From positions 62,001-126,000 of the forward strand of contig NZ_JAKGAK010000001.1 in NCBI RefSeq assembly GCF_023061185.1: DNA of 64,000 bases, written 5' to 3'. Position numbers and translations under genes: made by a program. The notes under the pieces are model-generated. The model saw only the letters and a list, made by a program, of their open reading frames with translations. It ran no database searches and was not told the origin of the DNA. This document shows, piece by piece, positions 47,665-56,632 of this stretch; the first letter of the stretch is position 1, and each line of letters opens with the position of its first letter. This DNA is from Chromohalobacter beijerinckii. GTDB lineage: Bacteria > Pseudomonadota > Gammaproteobacteria > Pseudomonadales > Halomonadaceae.

Positions 47665-48639
47665 ATGTCACGACCCAATCTGCTCAATCGTCTGACCTTT
47701 CGCCAATTGCAGGTTTTCCAGGCCGTGCACCGGCAACAGTCCTATTCGCGGGCGGCCGAACAGCTCGGCCTCACACAGCCAGCGGTCAGCGCCCAGATCC
47801 GCCAACTCGAACAGGCACTCGAGCAGCCACTCTTCAAGTACGCGGGCAAGACGCTGCATGTTCTGCCCGCCGCGGATGCACTGGCCGCCTCGGTACAGTC
47901 GATCTTCGGTCAGGTCTCGAGCCTGCAGATGGAGCTTTCCGAGCTGGCGGGCACCATCAGAGGCGAACTCAATCTCGCCGCGGTCAGTACTGCACAGTAC
48001 GTGGTGCCCCATATCCTGGCCCGCTTTCGCGCCCGTTACCCGGAGGTGCAGGTGCGCCTGCGCGTCTGCAATCGCGGCCAGGCGCTGGAGCGTCTCGCCG
48101 AGCGCCGCGACGACCTGGTGATTATGGGCATGGTCCCCGAGGACGCCAACCTCGCCTTCATGCCGATTCTCGACAATGAAATGATCCCCGTGGTGTGGCC
48201 CGGGCACCCGCTGTTGACGGCCGACGCGCCCACGCTCGAGGATTTCACACGCTATTACGTGCTGATGCGCGAACCCGGCTCAGGGACGCGCACCGCGTTC
48301 GAGGACTTCGTCGCTCGCGAGCGAGTATCGCTGCGCCATACCCTGGAGCTTGGCACCAACGAGGCGATCAAGCAGGGGGTCATGGCGCATCTCGGAGTCG
48401 CCGTGCTGCCGCGCCTGGCGGTACAGCTCGAGCTCGCCTCGGGATTGCTGGCCTCACCGACATTGCCGGGCTTTCCGCTACGTCGTTCGTGGTGCACCGT
48501 GCATCCTAAGGATCGTTATCCCACTCCCGTGACCGAGCTCTTCCTGCGCTTCGTCCGGGAATTGCTGCCGGAACTGAACGCCCACTTCAAGGCACCGCTG
48601 GTCCCCGCTCCCGGCCCCAGCTTCGCGTGCACGCCCTGA
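47665..48639 (+). CDS. LysR-family regulator divergent from the pyruvate carboxylase genes
   Basis: A 324-residue regulator. The N-terminal winged helix-turn-helix is LTFRQLQVFQAVHRQQSYSRAA to about residue 65 (TQPAVSAQIRQLEQALEQPLF). The effector domain starts near residue 95 with GELNLAAVSTAQYVVPHIL, close to the CbbR subgroup. Its position, divergent from pycA and sharing a palindrome, matches PycR of Pseudomonas, which acts on pyruvate carboxylase genes. The effector is unknown. Confidence 0.88.
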   Translation: MSRPNLLNRLTFRQLQVFQAVHRQQSYSRAAEQLGLTQPAVSAQIRQLEQALEQPLFKYAGKTLHVLPAADALAASVQSIFGQVSSLQMELSELAGTIRGELNLAAVSTAQYVVPHILARFRARYPEVQVRLRVCNRGQALERLAERRDDLVIMGMVPEDANLAFMPILDNEMIPVVWPGHPLLTADAPTLEDFTRYYVLMREPGSGTRTAFEDFVARERVSLRHTLELGTNEAIKQGVMAHLGVAVLPRLAVQLELASGLLASPTLPGFPLRRSWCTVHPKDRYPTPVTELFLRFVRELLPELNAHFKAPLVPAPGPSFACTP

Positions 48640-48728
48640 TCCATCGCCATCGACCTTGACTCCATCGAGGACGGCCCTCATCTAGGAGGGCAACGTCATT
48701 TCGTTTCGACTTTCCTACGGAGTCAATC

Positions 48729-49751
48729 ATGCAAGCGATCACCACCACCGGTCAGCCCCAGGCCGCCCCCGAGGAGGCCTTCGAAACTCGCCAACGCGAG
48801 ACGCCCACACCCGGCGACTGGGATCTGCTGGTGCGCATTGAGGCGGTCTCGGTCAACCCGGTGGATACCAAGATACGCCAGGGTGCCTTCCTGCCCAGCG
48901 ATCAGCACAATGTGCTCGGCTGGGACGCCGCGGGCCGGGTGGAGAGCGTCGGCGCCAACGTCGAGCACTTCGCCCCGGGAGATCGCGTGTACTATGCCGG
49001 CGAGGTCGAGCGTCCCGGCTGCAACGCCGAATATCAACTCGTCGATGCGCGCCTGGCCGCCAAGGCACCGAGCAAATTGAGCGCCGAGGAAGCGGCCGCC
49101 ATGCCGTTGACTGCCCTGACCGCCTGGGAGGCCCTGTTCGACAAGCTCAAACTGACACAGGGCGAAGATACCCATCGCGAGCAGACCCTGCTGATCATCA
49201 ACGGTGCCGGCGGTGTCGGCTCGATCGCAACGCAAATGGCCCGCCAACTCACTGGCATCAAAGTCATCGCCACGGCGTCGCGCGATACGTCCATAGAATG
49301 GTGTCGGCGCATGGGCGCGCATGAGGTCGTCGATCACCACGACCTCGTGGCGAACATGCAACACGCCGGCCACGAGCAGGTCGACTACATCTTCAATTGC
49401 CATGATATTGGCGACCACTGGGAGAACATGACCACGCTCATTCGGCCCTTGGGCCACATCGTGGCCATCGCCGAGACCCAGAAACCCGTCGATCTCAATG
49501 CTCTGCAAGGCAAGGCGGTGACGTTTAGTTGGGAATTCATGTTCGCGCGGCCATTGCATGGCGCCGACATCGCTCACCAGGGCAAGATCCTGGCCACGCT
49601 CGCCGAGCATTTTGATGCCGGCCATCTGCGCAGCACGCTCAGCGATATCGTCGGCCCATTGACCCCAGCCAATCTCGGGGAAGCCCATCGTCGCCTCGAA
49701 ACCGGACATACCACGGGCAAGCTGGTGTTGAGTGCCATGCCCGAGGCATGA
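48729..49751 (+). CDS. Zinc-binding alcohol dehydrogenase / quinone oxidoreductase-like protein
   Basis: A 340-residue medium-chain dehydrogenase/reductase. The N-terminal GroES-like domain includes SVNPVDTKIRQG and VLGWDAAGRVESVG; the nucleotide motif is NGAGGVGSIATQMARQL. The cysteines that bind catalytic zinc in true alcohol dehydrogenases are absent, so it is closer to NADPH quinone oxidoreductases (the TIGR02817-like group). The physiological substrate is unknown. It appears to be a single-gene unit. Confidence 0.88.
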   Translation: MQAITTTGQPQAAPEEAFETRQRETPTPGDWDLLVRIEAVSVNPVDTKIRQGAFLPSDQHNVLGWDAAGRVESVGANVEHFAPGDRVYYAGEVERPGCNAEYQLVDARLAAKAPSKLSAEEAAAMPLTALTAWEALFDKLKLTQGEDTHREQTLLIINGAGGVGSIATQMARQLTGIKVIATASRDTSIEWCRRMGAHEVVDHHDLVANMQHAGHEQVDYIFNCHDIGDHWENMTTLIRPLGHIVAIAETQKPVDLNALQGKAVTFSWEFMFARPLHGADIAHQGKILATLAEHFDAGHLRSTLSDIVGPLTPANLGEAHRRLETGHTTGKLVLSAMPEA

Positions 49752-49786
49752 CATTCCCATAACCGACACAGTCCTGTGCAAGACGA

Positions 49787-49810
49787 CATGCCCGGCATCG
49801 GCCGGGCATG
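49787..49810 (+). terminator. Stem-loop after the oxidoreductase gene
   Basis: Perfect 10-bp arms (49787-49796 and 49801-49810) with an ATCG loop lie 35 bases past the stop. No T-run follows. Confidence 0.5.
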
Positions 49811-50018
49811 GTATCGCATGCGGCCAGGCGCTCTCCTTGACACTGAAGCGCCATTGCCAGCCTGTCCAGCACTACGCCTTTTGTGGTATGTTGGACGTAT
49901 CAATTCACGCATCATCAGACGTGCCAGGCCCCCCGGAAACGTCGACCGACGCCCTTCCCCTCTTTCTGTGGTAGCGTCGCCTCGGCGCCGTCGGCCGGCT
50001 TGCAGAGAGGCTCACGCT

Positions 50019-51071
50019 ATGAGCGACACTCCTACCCAACGCGTCACCAGCGGCAAGAAATACCGCAACGACCAGGGCATCGCCGCCATCAAGGATGGCA
50101 TGAAGTCACGCGAGCAATCCGCAGGCGATGGCGTCGGCGGTCGCAAGCCCTCATGGTTACGCGTCCAGATGCCCGGCGGTGAACGCTTCGAGGCGGTCAA
50201 GCGCAACGTCAAGGAACACCGGCTCAGCACCGTCTGTGCCGAGTCCCACTGTCCGAACATGGGTGAGTGCTGGAGCAACGGTACTGCCACCATCATGTTG
50301 ATGGGGTCGGTCTGCACCCGGGCTTGTCGCTTCTGCGCCGTCGATACCGGCAACCCGCGAGGCTGGCTGGACCCCGAGGAACCGGCGAATACCGCCGAGT
50401 CGGTTGAGTTGATGGGGTTACGTTACGTGGTACTGACCTCGGTGGACCGTGACGACCTGCCCGATGCGGGCGCTGGCCACTACGCCGACTGCATTCGCGC
50501 GATCAAGGCGCGCACGCCCCAGGTGGCGGTGGAAGCACTGACGCCGGATTTCGATGGCATACCCAGTGCCGTCGAGCGAGTCGTCGATTCCGGCTTGGAA
50601 GTATTCGCTCAAAACGTCGAAACCGTGGAGCGCCTGACACAACGCGTGCGCGATCCGCGTGCCGGTTATCGCAAAACGCTCGATGTGCTGGCGCATGCCA
50701 AGCGCCACCGCCCTGAGATCATTACCAAGACCAGTATCATGCTGGGGCTCGGCGAAACCGAAGAAGAGATCCTCCAGACCTTCGATGACCTTCGCGACAT
50801 CGGCGTCGACATCGTGACACTGGGTCAGTACCTGCAACCGACTCGGAACCACCTACCGGTGGAACGCTGGGTGACGCCCGACGAATTCGAGCACTACCGC
50901 CAGCAGGGCTTGGCAAAAGGCTTCATGGAAGTGCCGTCGGGGCCGTTGGTGCGCTCCAGCTATCGCGCCGACCGAGTGTTCGAGAAGAATAACCTAGGAC
51001 TGGCAGAGCCCGCTGAGGTGCCTGGTCAATCGCCCGATCCCGACCGCATTGCGGTCGTCAACGTCGGCTGA
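50019..51071 (+). CDS. lipA: Lipoyl synthase
   Basis: A 350-residue radical SAM enzyme that inserts two sulfurs into octanoyl groups on lipoyl domains. The auxiliary cluster motif is C73, C78 and C84 ([12 protein letters not shown]), and the radical SAM cluster is C99, C103 and C106 (CTRACRFC). The C-terminal serine ligand motif RSSYRAD is present. I chose the ATG at 50019 ([12 protein letters not shown]), preceded by AGAGAGG; the frame is open 81 codons further upstream but without likeness. The N-terminal 45 residues are a longer head than in E. coli. lipB is convergent rather than in the same operon. Confidence 0.96.
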   Translation: MSDTPTQRVTSGKKYRNDQGIAAIKDGMKSREQSAGDGVGGRKPSWLRVQMPGGERFEAVKRNVKEHRLSTVCAESHCPNMGECWSNGTATIMLMGSVCTRACRFCAVDTGNPRGWLDPEEPANTAESVELMGLRYVVLTSVDRDDLPDAGAGHYADCIRAIKARTPQVAVEALTPDFDGIPSAVERVVDSGLEVFAQNVETVERLTQRVRDPRAGYRKTLDVLAHAKRHRPEIITKTSIMLGLGETEEEILQTFDDLRDIGVDIVTLGQYLQPTRNHLPVERWVTPDEFEHYRQQGLAKGFMEVPSGPLVRSSYRADRVFEKNNLGLAEPAEVPGQSPDPDRIAVVNVG

Positions 51072-51099
51072 AGACCGCACTTTTCAAGCCTTAGTGATG

Positions 51100-51150
51100 C
51101 AATGAAACCGGCCCGCCGTAGACTAAGTCCACGGCGGGCCGGTTTCATTG
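51100..51150. terminator. Very long bidirectional hairpin between lipA and lipB
   Basis: Arms 51100-51119 and 51131-51150 are perfectly complementary over 20 bp, and a small GAC/GTC stem closes the 11-base loop. The run of complementarity includes AATGAAACC on one side and GGTTTCATT on the other. It serves both converging genes. Confidence 0.88.
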
Positions 51151-51192
51151 GGACGCGCCGCTCGATGTTGGATGACGCTGAACGACGGTGCG

Positions 51193-51849
51193 TCAGGCGC
51201 CGACGGTAGCAACTGGCACGAGCGTTCGCTCCAGCGTTCGCGCCAGACGCTCGGCCAGCTCGACGGCGACCGTATCGCTATCCGGACAATCGTCAACCAG
51301 ATCGGCAAGCCGCGTCATGGCCATGCCGGCATAGCCGCAGGGATTGATGCGCTGAAAAGGAGATAAGTCACCATCGACATTGAGCGCGACGCCATGGAAG
51401 CTGGCGCCGCGTCGAATACGCAAGCCAAGCGAGGCAATCTTGGCCTCGCCGACATAAACACCCGGCGCGTCAGGGCGCGCATGCGCCTCCACACCATACT
51501 CGGCCAGCAACGCGATCACCGTGTTCTCGAGCGCCGATACAAGCTCCCGTACGCCCAGCTTGGCACGACGTACGTCGATCAACGGGTAAAGCACGACCTG
51601 ACCCGGCCCATGATACGTCACCTGCCCACCACGATCAGTGGCGACGACCGGAATATCGCCAGGCATGAGCAGATGCTCGGGCTTACCGGCCTGCCCCTGC
51701 GTGAACACCGGTTCATGCTCCACCAACCAGAATTGATCGGGCGTCGTAGCATCACGCTCATCGGTGAGCTTGCGCATGGCCTGCCACACCGGCTCATAGG
51801 CGCGACGCCCTAGGCGATGCAACTGCACCGGTGGGCGCGCTTCGCTCAT
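51193..51849 (-). CDS. lipB: Octanoyl-[acyl-carrier-protein] transferase LipB
   Basis: A 218-residue transferase that moves octanoate from ACP to lipoyl domains before LipA acts. [12 protein letters not shown], the catalytic lysine in [13 protein letters not shown] and the catalytic cysteine in INPCGYAGM are visible. I preferred the ATG at 51849, with AGGTGG close upstream; a GTG two codons earlier directly follows the ybeD stop and is possible. It is co-transcribed with ybeD and dacC, the usual order. Confidence 0.95.
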   Translation of the reverse strand: MSEARPPVQLHRLGRRAYEPVWQAMRKLTDERDATTPDQFWLVEHEPVFTQGQAGKPEHLLMPGDIPVVATDRGGQVTYHGPGQVVLYPLIDVRRAKLGVRELVSALENTVIALLAEYGVEAHARPDAPGVYVGEAKIASLGLRIRRGASFHGVALNVDGDLSPFQRINPCGYAGMAMTRLADLVDDCPDSDTVAVELAERLARTLERTLVPVATVGA

Positions 51850-51855
51850 CGCCAC

Positions 51856-52152
51856 CTACAGCACCATGTGCACACGCCCCGTCGCTTTCAGCGAATGGAA
51901 CAGTGCATTGAGCTGGTCTTGCCCGGTGGCGTGGATCACTACGCGCACGGATTGAAAGCGGCCATTGCGGCTATCGACCATGCGCACGCTGCGACGATCG
52001 AAGCCAGGCGAGTGTTGCTCGACGATATCGACCACGGTGACCTTGAAGTCCGGTGCCGCGTCACCGACGATCTTGATAGGATACTGACAGGGAAACTCGA
52101 TCTTGGGCGCTTCTGGCGATGCACCCTGCTCGGTTGGTGAAGTCTGTTGCAT
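51856..52152 (-). CDS. ybeD: YbeD/DUF493 family protein
   Basis: A 98-residue small protein with an ACT-like ferredoxin fold pattern (IEFPCQYPIKIVGDAAPDF, then QSVRVVIHATGQDQL). Family members sit between dacA-type genes and lipB, as here, and their function is unknown. The ATG at 52152 is preceded by GAGG; a GTG five codons earlier is less likely. Confidence 0.88.
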   Translation of the reverse strand: MQQTSPTEQGASPEAPKIEFPCQYPIKIVGDAAPDFKVTVVDIVEQHSPGFDRRSVRMVDSRNGRFQSVRVVIHATGQDQLNALFHSLKATGRVHMVL

Positions 52153-52219
52153 GAAGAACGGCCTCACATGGGCTCGACATGATATTTCCGAGTATTTTAC
52201 TCAACCTTATCGTATCGAC

Positions 52220-52252
52220 CAAGGGCAAAGCTTTCGAAACGCTTCGCCCTTG
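52220..52252 (-). other. Imperfect stem-loop between dacC and ybeD
   Basis: CAAGGGC at 52220-52226 pairs with GCCCTTG at 52246-52252, and AAGC (52228-52231) with GCTT (52241-52244), with one mismatch. No T-run follows on the minus strand, so it may only weaken or stabilise the downstream message. Confidence 0.35.
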
Positions 52253-52269
52253 AGCCGAACCACAGTGGG

Positions 52270-53472
52270 TTAGTCGAAAAACCCATTCACGAACTGCAGG
52301 ACGCTGTCCCAAAGGCGCTTGAAGAAGCCACCTTCGGAGATCGACTCCAGCGCTACCAGGGGACGCTCGTCGAGCACTTCACCATCCAGCTTGATTTTCA
52401 ATGTGCCAAGCTGCTCTCCCTTCTCGACCGGCGCATCGATGGTTTTCTTGATGTCGAGCTGAGCGTTCAACTCATCACTGTGTCCACGCGGCACGGTCAA
52501 GTACACGTCATCCGCCACGCCCAGACGCAGCTCGTCCTTCTCGCCACCCCAGACACGCGGCTTGTTGAGCACGGCACCAGCTTCGTAGAGACGCTGTGTC
52601 TCGAAGAAGCGGAACCCATAGCTCAACAGTTTCTGAGTTTCTTGGGCTCGTGCCTCGTCAGAATCGGTCCCCATCACCACGGCGACCAGGCGTGTATCGT
52701 CCTTCTTGGCGGATGCCACCAGGCAGTAGCCTGCCGCCTCGGTATGCCCTGTCTTCAAGCCATCGACGTTAGGATCGCGCCACAACAGACGATTACGGTT
52801 GGGCTGACGGATATCGTTCCAGGTGAAGTACTTCTCAGAATACACTTCGTAGTGATCGGGATAATCCTTGATGATGTGCTGCGCAATGACAGCCAGATCG
52901 TGCGCCGAGGAGTAGTGGTCATCGTGCGGCAGACCGGTGGGGTTCATGAAATGCGTATGCTGGAGGTGCATACGTGAGGCCTGCTGATTCATGAGATCGG
53001 CAAAGGCGTCCTCACTGCCCGCGATATGCTCCGACAACGCGACACTGGCATCGTTGCCCGACTGAATCACGACCCCCCTGAGCAAATTGTCGACGCTTAC
53101 TTTGCTACCCGGGTTGAGGAACATCCGCGAGCCGCCGGTGCGCCAAGCATTCTCGCTAATCGTCACCTCGTCGTCGGCATCGATATTTTCGGCGTCGATT
53201 TCACGCTCGACGATATAGGCGGTCATCATCTTGGTCAGACTGGCCGGCGGTAGCTCTTTGTCGGCATTGTGCTCGACCAGGATCTTGCCGCTATCGGCGT
53301 CCATCAGTACCCAGGAAGACGCCGCCAGGTTCGGCGCCGACGGTACCATCGACGACGGCACTGGCGAGGGCTTGGGGGGATCCTCGGCTTGCGCCACAGG
53401 GGTGAGACCACCGACACCTAGCGTGACCAATAAAACAATGCGTAACAATGACGATCGGGCGAACACTCTCAT
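52270..53472 (-). CDS. dacC: D-alanyl-D-alanine carboxypeptidase (PBP5/6 family)
   Basis: A 400-residue periplasmic penicillin-binding protein that trims the terminal D-alanine from peptidoglycan stems. A signal peptide ends about residue 29 (PVAQAE). The catalytic motifs are S78-L-T-K81, S138-G-N140 and K240-T-G. A C-terminal beta domain and a final amphipathic helix (GGFFKRLWDSVLQFVNGFFD) attach it to the inner membrane. The dacA/dacC distinction cannot be made safely; the symbol follows the usual name in this gene cluster. Confidence 0.92.
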   Translation of the reverse strand: MRVFARSSLLRIVLLVTLGVGGLTPVAQAEDPPKPSPVPSSMVPSAPNLAASSWVLMDADSGKILVEHNADKELPPASLTKMMTAYIVEREIDAENIDADDEVTISENAWRTGGSRMFLNPGSKVSVDNLLRGVVIQSGNDASVALSEHIAGSEDAFADLMNQQASRMHLQHTHFMNPTGLPHDDHYSSAHDLAVIAQHIIKDYPDHYEVYSEKYFTWNDIRQPNRNRLLWRDPNVDGLKTGHTEAAGYCLVASAKKDDTRLVAVVMGTDSDEARAQETQKLLSYGFRFFETQRLYEAGAVLNKPRVWGGEKDELRLGVADDVYLTVPRGHSDELNAQLDIKKTIDAPVEKGEQLGTLKIKLDGEVLDERPLVALESISEGGFFKRLWDSVLQFVNGFFD

Positions 53473-53496
53473 GACAACTTTTCTCGCTAAGCGGGG

Positions 53497-54414
53497 TTAC
53501 TCGGTAGCGGAAACGACAAACGACTGGTCAAAACCCGCCGCTTGTAATTCCGCTTTGATGGAATCGAGATGCGACGCATCATGCACAGGCCCTACCTGAA
53601 CACGATACACGGACGCCTCTTCCCTTACGCGTACCGGACGCGATACTTGTCCTTGCAAGCGCTTTTCCAGCGCCTTGGCTCTGGCCGCAGAACTCAGTGC
53701 CGCGACCTGAACATATTGCCCCGTGCCACTCTGACGCTCGGTGGCACGATCTTGCTGGGGCGACTCGGCGGTCGATGCTGCATCCACTGCCCCCTGCACT
53801 GATTCTCGAGCCGGTACGCCCGAGGACGCCTTGGCTACCTTCCCTTGGGATGCTGACTCGGTGGAACGCTTATGCTGCTCGGCCCATTGCTCGGGGTCAA
53901 TGGCTTCCACGCGCACATGCCCTGTACCGTGCCCTAAGATGTCCAAGCGTGCCGCAGCAGCATACGACAGATCGATCAGCCGATCGCCATGAAACGGGCC
54001 ACGATCGTTGACGCGCACGATGACACTGCGCCGATTGTCGAGATTGGTCACACGGACATAGGTCGGCAGCGGCAGCGTGCGATGCGCCGCCGACATCTTG
54101 TACATGTCGTAGGGCTCACCACTGGCAGTGTCATAGCCCTGGAACTTGGTGCCATACCAGGACGCATCGCCTTCTTCCACATAGCCGCTGGGGTCGGACA
54201 GTACATGATAGGTCTCGCCCCACACCTCATACGTGGAGCGATTGCCGCTCTTGGAAAGCGGCTCGTTTTTTGGCACCGCGTCGGGGACATCCGACACATC
54301 GGGCGGTGCGTCCGGATAAGCATCGTTTTTTTGCGTGTAACGACCGCCGCCATCACTGGCACACCCTGCCACCAACAGCATTAATACACACACAAGTACG
54401 CCGCCGACTCTCAT
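53497..54414 (-). CDS. rlpA: RlpA septal-ring lytic transglycosylase-type lipoprotein
   Basis: A 305-residue lipoprotein. The lipobox VAGC gives C18. The double-psi beta-barrel domain shows GDASWYGTKFQGYDTASGEPYD and VRVNDRGPF with the catalytic-type aspartate. A SPOR domain (about residues 225-305) would bind denuded glycan at the septum. Pseudomonas RlpA cleaves such strands, whereas E. coli RlpA is inactive; activity here is inferred. Its ATG overlaps the mltB stop by four bases. Confidence 0.93.
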   Translation of the reverse strand: MRVGGVLVCVLMLLVAGCASDGGGRYTQKNDAYPDAPPDVSDVPDAVPKNEPLSKSGNRSTYEVWGETYHVLSDPSGYVEEGDASWYGTKFQGYDTASGEPYDMYKMSAAHRTLPLPTYVRVTNLDNRRSVIVRVNDRGPFHGDRLIDLSYAAAARLDILGHGTGHVRVEAIDPEQWAEQHKRSTESASQGKVAKASSGVPARESVQGAVDAASTAESPQQDRATERQSGTGQYVQVAALSSAARAKALEKRLQGQVSRPVRVREEASVYRVQVGPVHDASHLDSIKAELQAAGFDQSFVVSATE

Positions 54415-55442
54415 GCATCATCCTTGTCGAGCGATGCCTGGATACCTGCTGCGAGCTCGGTGACGGCCATCGCATATAGGTAACTGTGGTTATAACGCGT
54501 GATCACATAAAAATTCTCATGCCCCAGCGCATAGCGGTAATCTCCCGACTCGAGTGCCAGAGACAACGGGATGACACGCGAGGCGTCGAGCTCACCGCGC
54601 GGCTGTATACCGGCATCGGCAAGAGTTGCCAATCTCACGTAAGGCTTGCGCGTGCGGTTGAAGTCGATCGCTTGCGGCGGCGTCTCGGGACCATCGGCAG
54701 GCGTCACGACCGGCGCCCCACGACGCCACCCATGTTCGGCGAAGTAATTGCCCACGCTACCGATCGCATCCACGGGGTCATCCCACAGGTCGCGCCGCCC
54801 ATCGTCATTGAAATCGACGGCATAGGCGCGGTAACTGGTCGGGATGAATTGCGGGTAGCCCATGGCGCCAGCATAGGAGCCTTTGGGTGCCTCCGGCGAA
54901 ATTCCTTGATCCAGCGTGATCTCGAGAAACGCAGCCAGCTCGCCACGGAAGAACTCGCCCCGAGAGGGGTGACGAAAGGCCAGCGTGGCAAGCGAGTCGA
55001 GTACGCGATGCTGCCCCTTGTGCTGACCGTAACGTGTCTCCACACCGATGATCGCAGCAATATAGGCAGGCGGCACACCATATTCGCGTTCGGCACGCGC
55101 GAGAGCATCACGGTGCTCGCGAATGAACGCTACGCCTTCTTGAATACGCTTGGGCTGCACGAAGATGTCGCGGTATTCGTGCCAACTCAAGCGACGCTCG
55201 GCCGCCCCCTGCATGGCGTCCAGCACTCCCTGGCGAAACTGGGCATGGCGCAATGCCTGGGTCACGTCATCGCGAGAAAGGCCGTTCCCCGATACGTCAT
55301 CGACCCACGCGCGGATATCAGCATGCGAGGCAGGGTCGAACTCCTCGGCTGCATGCGCCGAGGAAAACAGGGCCAACCCGCACAGTAACAATGCCGTCTT
55401 GGAGAATCCTTGCCAATGGGACCGCGCACTATTCCACTTCAT
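54411..55442 (-). CDS. mltB: Membrane-bound/periplasmic lytic murein transglycosylase B
   Basis: A 343-residue exported transglycosylase that cleaves the MurNAc-GlcNAc bond with 1,6-anhydro formation. A signal peptide ends AHA (about residue 31), without a lipobox cysteine, so it is probably soluble, as in SltB forms. The catalytic glutamate is E135 in IIGVETRYGQ, and the family stretch GAMGYPQFIPTSYRAYAVDF is present. It is in a cell-elongation operon downstream of rodA. Confidence 0.93.
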   Translation of the reverse strand: MKWNSARSHWQGFSKTALLLCGLALFSSAHAAEEFDPASHADIRAWVDDVSGNGLSRDDVTQALRHAQFRQGVLDAMQGAAERRLSWHEYRDIFVQPKRIQEGVAFIREHRDALARAEREYGVPPAYIAAIIGVETRYGQHKGQHRVLDSLATLAFRHPSRGEFFRGELAAFLEITLDQGISPEAPKGSYAGAMGYPQFIPTSYRAYAVDFNDDGRRDLWDDPVDAIGSVGNYFAEHGWRRGAPVVTPADGPETPPQAIDFNRTRKPYVRLATLADAGIQPRGELDASRVIPLSLALESGDYRYALGHENFYVITRYNHSYLYAMAVTELAAGIQASLDKDDA

Positions 55443-55500
55443 CAGGCTCTGACTCCTTGGCCCTCGGTTGTCGTCACTTCCATTTTGCGTCGCGCTCTGC

Positions 55501-56598
55501 CTAACGCGGCAACAACCGTCGGTGGGTATGAACGGACATGAGGATACCGAAACCGATCAGCAAGGTCACGCTGGACGTGCCGCCATAACTGACCAGAGGC
55601 AGCGGCACACCGACGACGGGCAAAATGCCGCTGACCATGCCGATATTGACGAACACATAGATGAAGAATGTCAGCACGATGCTGCCCCCGACCAGACGCC
55701 CATAGGTGTCCTGGGCGGTATTGGCGAGAAACAACCCGCGCCCCACGATGAGCACGTAGAGGGCCAGGAATACCAGCATCCCGATCAGTCCCCATTCCTC
55801 TCCCAGTACGGCGCCGATGAAGTCGGTATGGCGCTCAGGGAGAAATTCCAGCTGAGATTGAGTTCCTAAGCCCCATCCCTTGCCGGAGATGCCACCGCTG
55901 CCGATGGCCGTTTTTGACTGGATAATGTTCCAGCCCGCCCCCAACGGGTCGCTTTCGGGGTTGAGAAAGGTCAATACGCGTTGGCGTTGGTACTCATGCA
56001 TATTGAACCAGAGCAAGGGCAAGGCGGATGCAAGGAGCACCGCCAGCAAGCCGATTACCCGCCATGACAAGCCCGCGAGGAAGATGACGAACACTGCCGC
56101 GCAAGCTACCAGCAATGACGTCCCCAGATCGGGCTGGCGCATGATTATCATCACTGGCACGCCGATGATCAAGGCACAAACCAGCAGGTCGCGCATGCTC
56201 GGTGGCAGCGGTCTCTTGTAGAGATACGCCGCTACCATCATGGGCACCGCCAACTTCATCAACTCCGAGGGCTGAAAGCGAACCACTCCGGGGATCTCGA
56301 GCCAGCGCTGTGCCCCCATGCCGATATCGCCCAGAATCTCCACGGCGAGAAGCATCGCTACGCCCAGGAAGTAAGCCAGCGGCGTCCAGCGATACAAGGT
56401 ACCCGGAGAAAACTGGGCGATCACGAACATGGCCAGCAAGGCCACACCAAAACGCGACGCCTGCCCCAACGTGACGGCGAGACTCATGCCACTGGCGCTG
56501 TACAAAACGACCAGCCCCGCCCCCATCAGGCTCAGCAGTAGCAAAAGCAGCCAAGGGTCGAGATGAAGGCGTGACCAGAGGGAGCGCTTGCGCCCCAT
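55501..56598 (-). CDS. rodA: Peptidoglycan glycosyltransferase RodA
   Basis: A 365-residue SEDS-family membrane enzyme that polymerises lipid II with PBP2 during elongation. About ten hydrophobic segments are visible, with the family landmarks VRFQPSELMKLAVP, RQPDLGTSLL, FLPERHTDFIGAVLGEEWG and PLVSYGGTSS. I preferred the ATG at 56598 (MGRKRSLWSRLHLDP). A TTG at 56643 with GGAGG upstream, overlapping mrdA by 11 bases, would add 15 residues and is a serious alternative. Confidence 0.94.
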   Translation of the reverse strand: MGRKRSLWSRLHLDPWLLLLLLSLMGAGLVVLYSASGMSLAVTLGQASRFGVALLAMFVIAQFSPGTLYRWTPLAYFLGVAMLLAVEILGDIGMGAQRWLEIPGVVRFQPSELMKLAVPMMVAAYLYKRPLPPSMRDLLVCALIIGVPVMIIMRQPDLGTSLLVACAAVFVIFLAGLSWRVIGLLAVLLASALPLLWFNMHEYQRQRVLTFLNPESDPLGAGWNIIQSKTAIGSGGISGKGWGLGTQSQLEFLPERHTDFIGAVLGEEWGLIGMLVFLALYVLIVGRGLFLANTAQDTYGRLVGGSIVLTFFIYVFVNIGMVSGILPVVGVPLPLVSYGGTSSVTLLIGFGILMSVHTHRRLLPR

Positions 56599-56632
56599 GC
56601 CATCTGCCGGTGCCCGACTGAAGCGACGCCAT

